6,129 bases of DNA from Methanobacteriota archaeon (GTDB taxonomy: Archaea > Halobacteriota > Syntropharchaeia > JACQPP01): contig JACQPP010000094.1 in the NCBI GenBank assembly GCA_016207465.1, positions 1 through 6,129 of the forward strand, written 5' to 3'. This document shows positions 4,666-6,129 of this stretch, one piece after another (the first letter of the stretch is position 1; the number at the start of each line of letters is the position of its first letter). Under the pieces are notes generated by a model, which did no database searches, was not told where the DNA came from, and saw only the letters and a program-made list of their open reading frames with translations. Made by a program: the position numbers and the translations under genes.

Positions 4666-5517
4666 TCACTCCATCCGTAGCCCGCACGCTGGACACCTCT
4701 TCTCCCGGTTCTGCCCCCCGGGGAGCCAGACGGTCCGGTGGCAGTGGGGACACTCGACGCGCGGAGTGGACGGGACCGGCGGGGCACCACCGGCGGGCGG
4801 GGCCCCGAAGGGGTCCAGTGGGTCGGTGGCGGGCCCCCTGGGGCCCTCCTCCCGGCGCGCGGGCCGGGCCTCCCGGAGCCAGTGGCGGAGCGCCAGGGCC
4901 CCCACCCCGCCGAACACGAGGCCGACCAGCACCAGCCCCACCCGCTCGTATGCCTCCTGGCCGGTGCGCGCCCGGGCCAAATTGTAGGCCGCGACCCCCG
5001 CCCATGCGAACCCGATGATGGCAAACACGGATGCGAACACCGCATTCATGCGCAGTTCCCCCCGGCTCCCCCGGGGGCCGGGCCGCCGGACCCCCCAGAG
5101 GAACAGGGAGAGGCCCGCGACGGTGAAGAGCATGCCCACCAGCATCATGATGGGCCGGTTCCCGGGGGCGACGGGTGCGCTCGGGTAGGGGTTGGACCAC
5201 CCCACCCACGTAATCCACGTTCCCATGGCCGCGAAGAGGAGCCCCACCGCCGCCTGGGCCATCCGGTCACTCACCCCTCCCCGGGCGACCCGGATTCGCA
5301 CGGAGCCCCTGCGCCGGGCCCCCCGCTCCCGGCGCATCGCCCGCAACTCGAACACGCCGGGCAGGAGGAAGCACATCCCCAGGAAGACCATGGCGGGCCA
5401 GGCGGGGTTCTCAGGGGCCTCGCCGGTGGCCAAACCCCGGAGGGTGGAATAGCCGCCGAGCCCCATCATCACCAAGCCGATGGCGAACAATCCGAGGACA
5501 ATCCCCCGCTCCATCAT
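4666..5517 (-). CDS. Six-helix membrane protein with C-terminal zinc ribbon
   Basis: A 283-residue protein I do not recognise as a named family. Six hydrophobic segments (about 5-27, 39-58, 85-107, 122-142, 157-179, 191-211) form three helix pairs, each about 60 residues long and each closing with a basic stretch (RAMRRER, WGVRRP, RHWLRE), suggesting internal triplication of a two-helix unit. A basic, probably cytoplasmic loop (61-80) and a disordered proline/glycine linker (215-253) follow the first pair and the last helix. The end is a zinc ribbon, C256-PH-C259 and C275-PA-C278, fifteen residues apart, likely cytoplasmic. No catalytic motif is visible. The start MM at 5517 has a GAGG site five bases upstream that overlaps the stop codon of the preceding arrestin-like gene, so the two are an operon. 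Inference: a membrane scaffold that recruits a partner through the zinc ribbon. The link to the KaiC-like genes is by position only. Confidence 0.8.
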   Translation of the reverse strand: MMERGIVLGLFAIGLVMMGLGGYSTLRGLATGEAPENPAWPAMVFLGMCFLLPGVFELRAMRRERGARRRGSVRIRVARGGVSDRMAQAAVGLLFAAMGTWITWVGWSNPYPSAPVAPGNRPIMMLVGMLFTVAGLSLFLWGVRRPGPRGSRGELRMNAVFASVFAIIGFAWAGVAAYNLARARTGQEAYERVGLVLVGLVFGGVGALALRHWLREARPARREEGPRGPATDPLDPFGAPPAGGAPPVPSTPRVECPHCHRTVWLPGGQNREKRCPACGLRME

Positions 5518-5522
5518 GGTAT

Positions 5523-5526
5523 CCTC
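5523..5526 (-). promoter_or_regulatory. Ribosome binding site for the zinc-ribbon membrane protein
   Basis: On the minus strand GAGG overlaps the TGA stop of the arrestin-like gene (TGAGG) and ends five bases before the ATG at 5517. The arrangement supports translational coupling of the two genes and supports this start. Confidence 0.5.
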
Positions 5527-6129
5527 ACAGCACGGTCACCCCCCCTTCGAGCCACACGTCCAGTCCCAGGGCGATGTCCGCCTTCGCCAGGAGGAGCCAG
5601 CGCCTCCCGCAGAGTTTTCCCCTCCAGGTGGGGGGCACATCCGGGGGCACGTCAATGGAGAATGGGTGGGCGACTCCCCGCCGGGGCTCCGGGATGGTCA
5701 CAGTCAGCGCGCTCTCCACCCGCCTCTCCACCGCCGGGTCCCTTGGGTCGGTGGGGCAGATGCCCCACACCTGGGAGAGGAGGGTGACCTCAATGGCCCG
5801 CGCCCGCTTGTCCCCCGGGTCCAGGGTCGCCGTGCCCCGGAGGGGCCGCCCGGGGATGACCGCCCGGGATTCGAGGCCCACGGTCAGAGTGGGCTCCTCG
5901 GCCCCGCCCTCCGGAGATGGGGCCGGTATGCCCTCGACCCGCCACGTCTCCGTGTCCCGCGAGAGGGGGGACCGCGGGTGGGCCACCCAGGCCACCGCCC
6001 CGGCCTCCCCCGCCCCCGGCGGCCCCCGGAGGACCCGGAACTCCTTCCTCTCCACCTCCACCACATCCCTCCACCCCCCCATCTCCATCTCCACCTCGAC
6101 ACCGTAGGCCACCGCCACCCGCTCCACCC
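5525..6129 (-). CDS. Arrestin-like (Spo0M-like) protein, partial (5' end outside window)
   Basis: The frame is open from the right edge of the window to TGA 5527-5525, giving about 200 visible residues; the true start lies outside. The protein is rich in beta-strand patterns with no membrane segment. The C-terminal portion (about visible residues 80-194) fits the arrestin-like beta-sandwich of the Spo0M/arrestin group: a strand ending in VIPGRPLRGTATL (90-102), a strand ARAIEVTLLS (109-118), then HPFSIDVPPDVPPTW (154-168) with the typical proline-rich turn, and WLLLAKADIALGLDVW (177-192) as the last strand pair. The region before it (about 1-65) may be the end of another beta domain. Arrestin-like folds serve as protein-protein scaffolds; Spo0M in Bacillus affects sporulation. 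The gene precedes the zinc-ribbon membrane protein by seven bases, so the two may form a membrane-linked complex. The assignment is from pattern only. Confidence 0.65.
   Translation of the reverse strand, partial: VERVAVAYGVEVEMEMGGWRDVVEVERKEFRVLRGPPGAGEAGAVAWVAHPRSPLSRDTETWRVEGIPAPSPEGGAEEPTLTVGLESRAVIPGRPLRGTATLDPGDKRARAIEVTLLSQVWGICPTDPRDPAVERRVESALTVTIPEPRRGVAHPFSIDVPPDVPPTWRGKLCGRRWLLLAKADIALGLDVWLEGGVTVL

Noticed and set aside
3786..5018. Plus-strand open frame of 410 codons opposite the RHH-KaiC and zinc-ribbon genes
   Set aside because: Antisense shadow: low-complexity Leu/Pro/Arg/His composition, and it runs across two well-supported minus-strand genes and their intergenic gap.
4738..5787. 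Plus-strand open frame of 349 codons over the minus-strand membrane and arrestin-like genes
   Set aside because: Proline/glycine/histidine-rich shadow translation crossing two genes; no domain visible.

Overview
The window looks like a piece of a high-GC archaeal chromosome, most plausibly a Thermoplasmatota-type or other euryarchaeal genome known from metagenomes. Three things point that way: the gene families (two KaiC-like RecA-fold ATPases, two DUF835 proteins, a roadblock/LC7 protein); short AT-rich TATA-like boxes about 30-40 bases before the first genes of transcription units, with no Shine-Dalgarno there (leaderless or short-leader style); and GAGG ribosome sites only at genes inside operons. 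The taxonomic guess is inference. Coding DNA is very GC-rich with C/G-ending codons, so many long antisense frames are shadows.

Layout: positions 1-3764 read rightward and 3789-6129 leftward, so the two blocks converge at about 3764-3789. Rightward: (1) the C-terminal end of a membrane protein; (2) a roadblock/LC7 protein (190-573); (3) a seven-helix membrane protein ending in a DUF835 domain (600-1799); (4) an unrecognised helical protein (1843-2211) overlapping by one base (5) a single-domain KaiC-like ATPase (2211-2891); (6) an intergenic region with a long imperfect hairpin made of 9-base units ATCTGYGNN; (7) a soluble DUF835 protein (3108-3764) bracketed by short direct copies of the same repeat. 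Leftward, listed right to left as transcribed: an arrestin-like/Spo0M-like protein (5' end outside the window), a six-helix membrane protein with a C-terminal zinc ribbon (5517-4666), and a KaiC-like ATPase with an N-terminal ribbon-helix-helix (RHH) DNA-binding domain (4616-3789).

Read together, this is a signalling cluster built around KaiC-like ATPases. A membrane receptor-like protein carries a DUF835 output domain, next to a roadblock protein (a family that scaffolds or regulates small GTPases), a stand-alone KaiC-like ATPase with its own small helical partner, a soluble DUF835 protein, and an RHH-KaiC fusion that could link ATPase state to transcription. Two observations stand out. First, motif order and spacing in both DUF835 domains match the two KaiC domains here almost residue for residue, except that the Walker A loop is gone; DUF835 therefore looks like a nucleotide-binding-dead KaiC relative. 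Second, the RHH-KaiC gene has a perfect 14-base palindrome exactly where its TATA box should be, a candidate autoregulatory operator for its own RHH domain. Both are read from sequence alone and need structural or binding tests.
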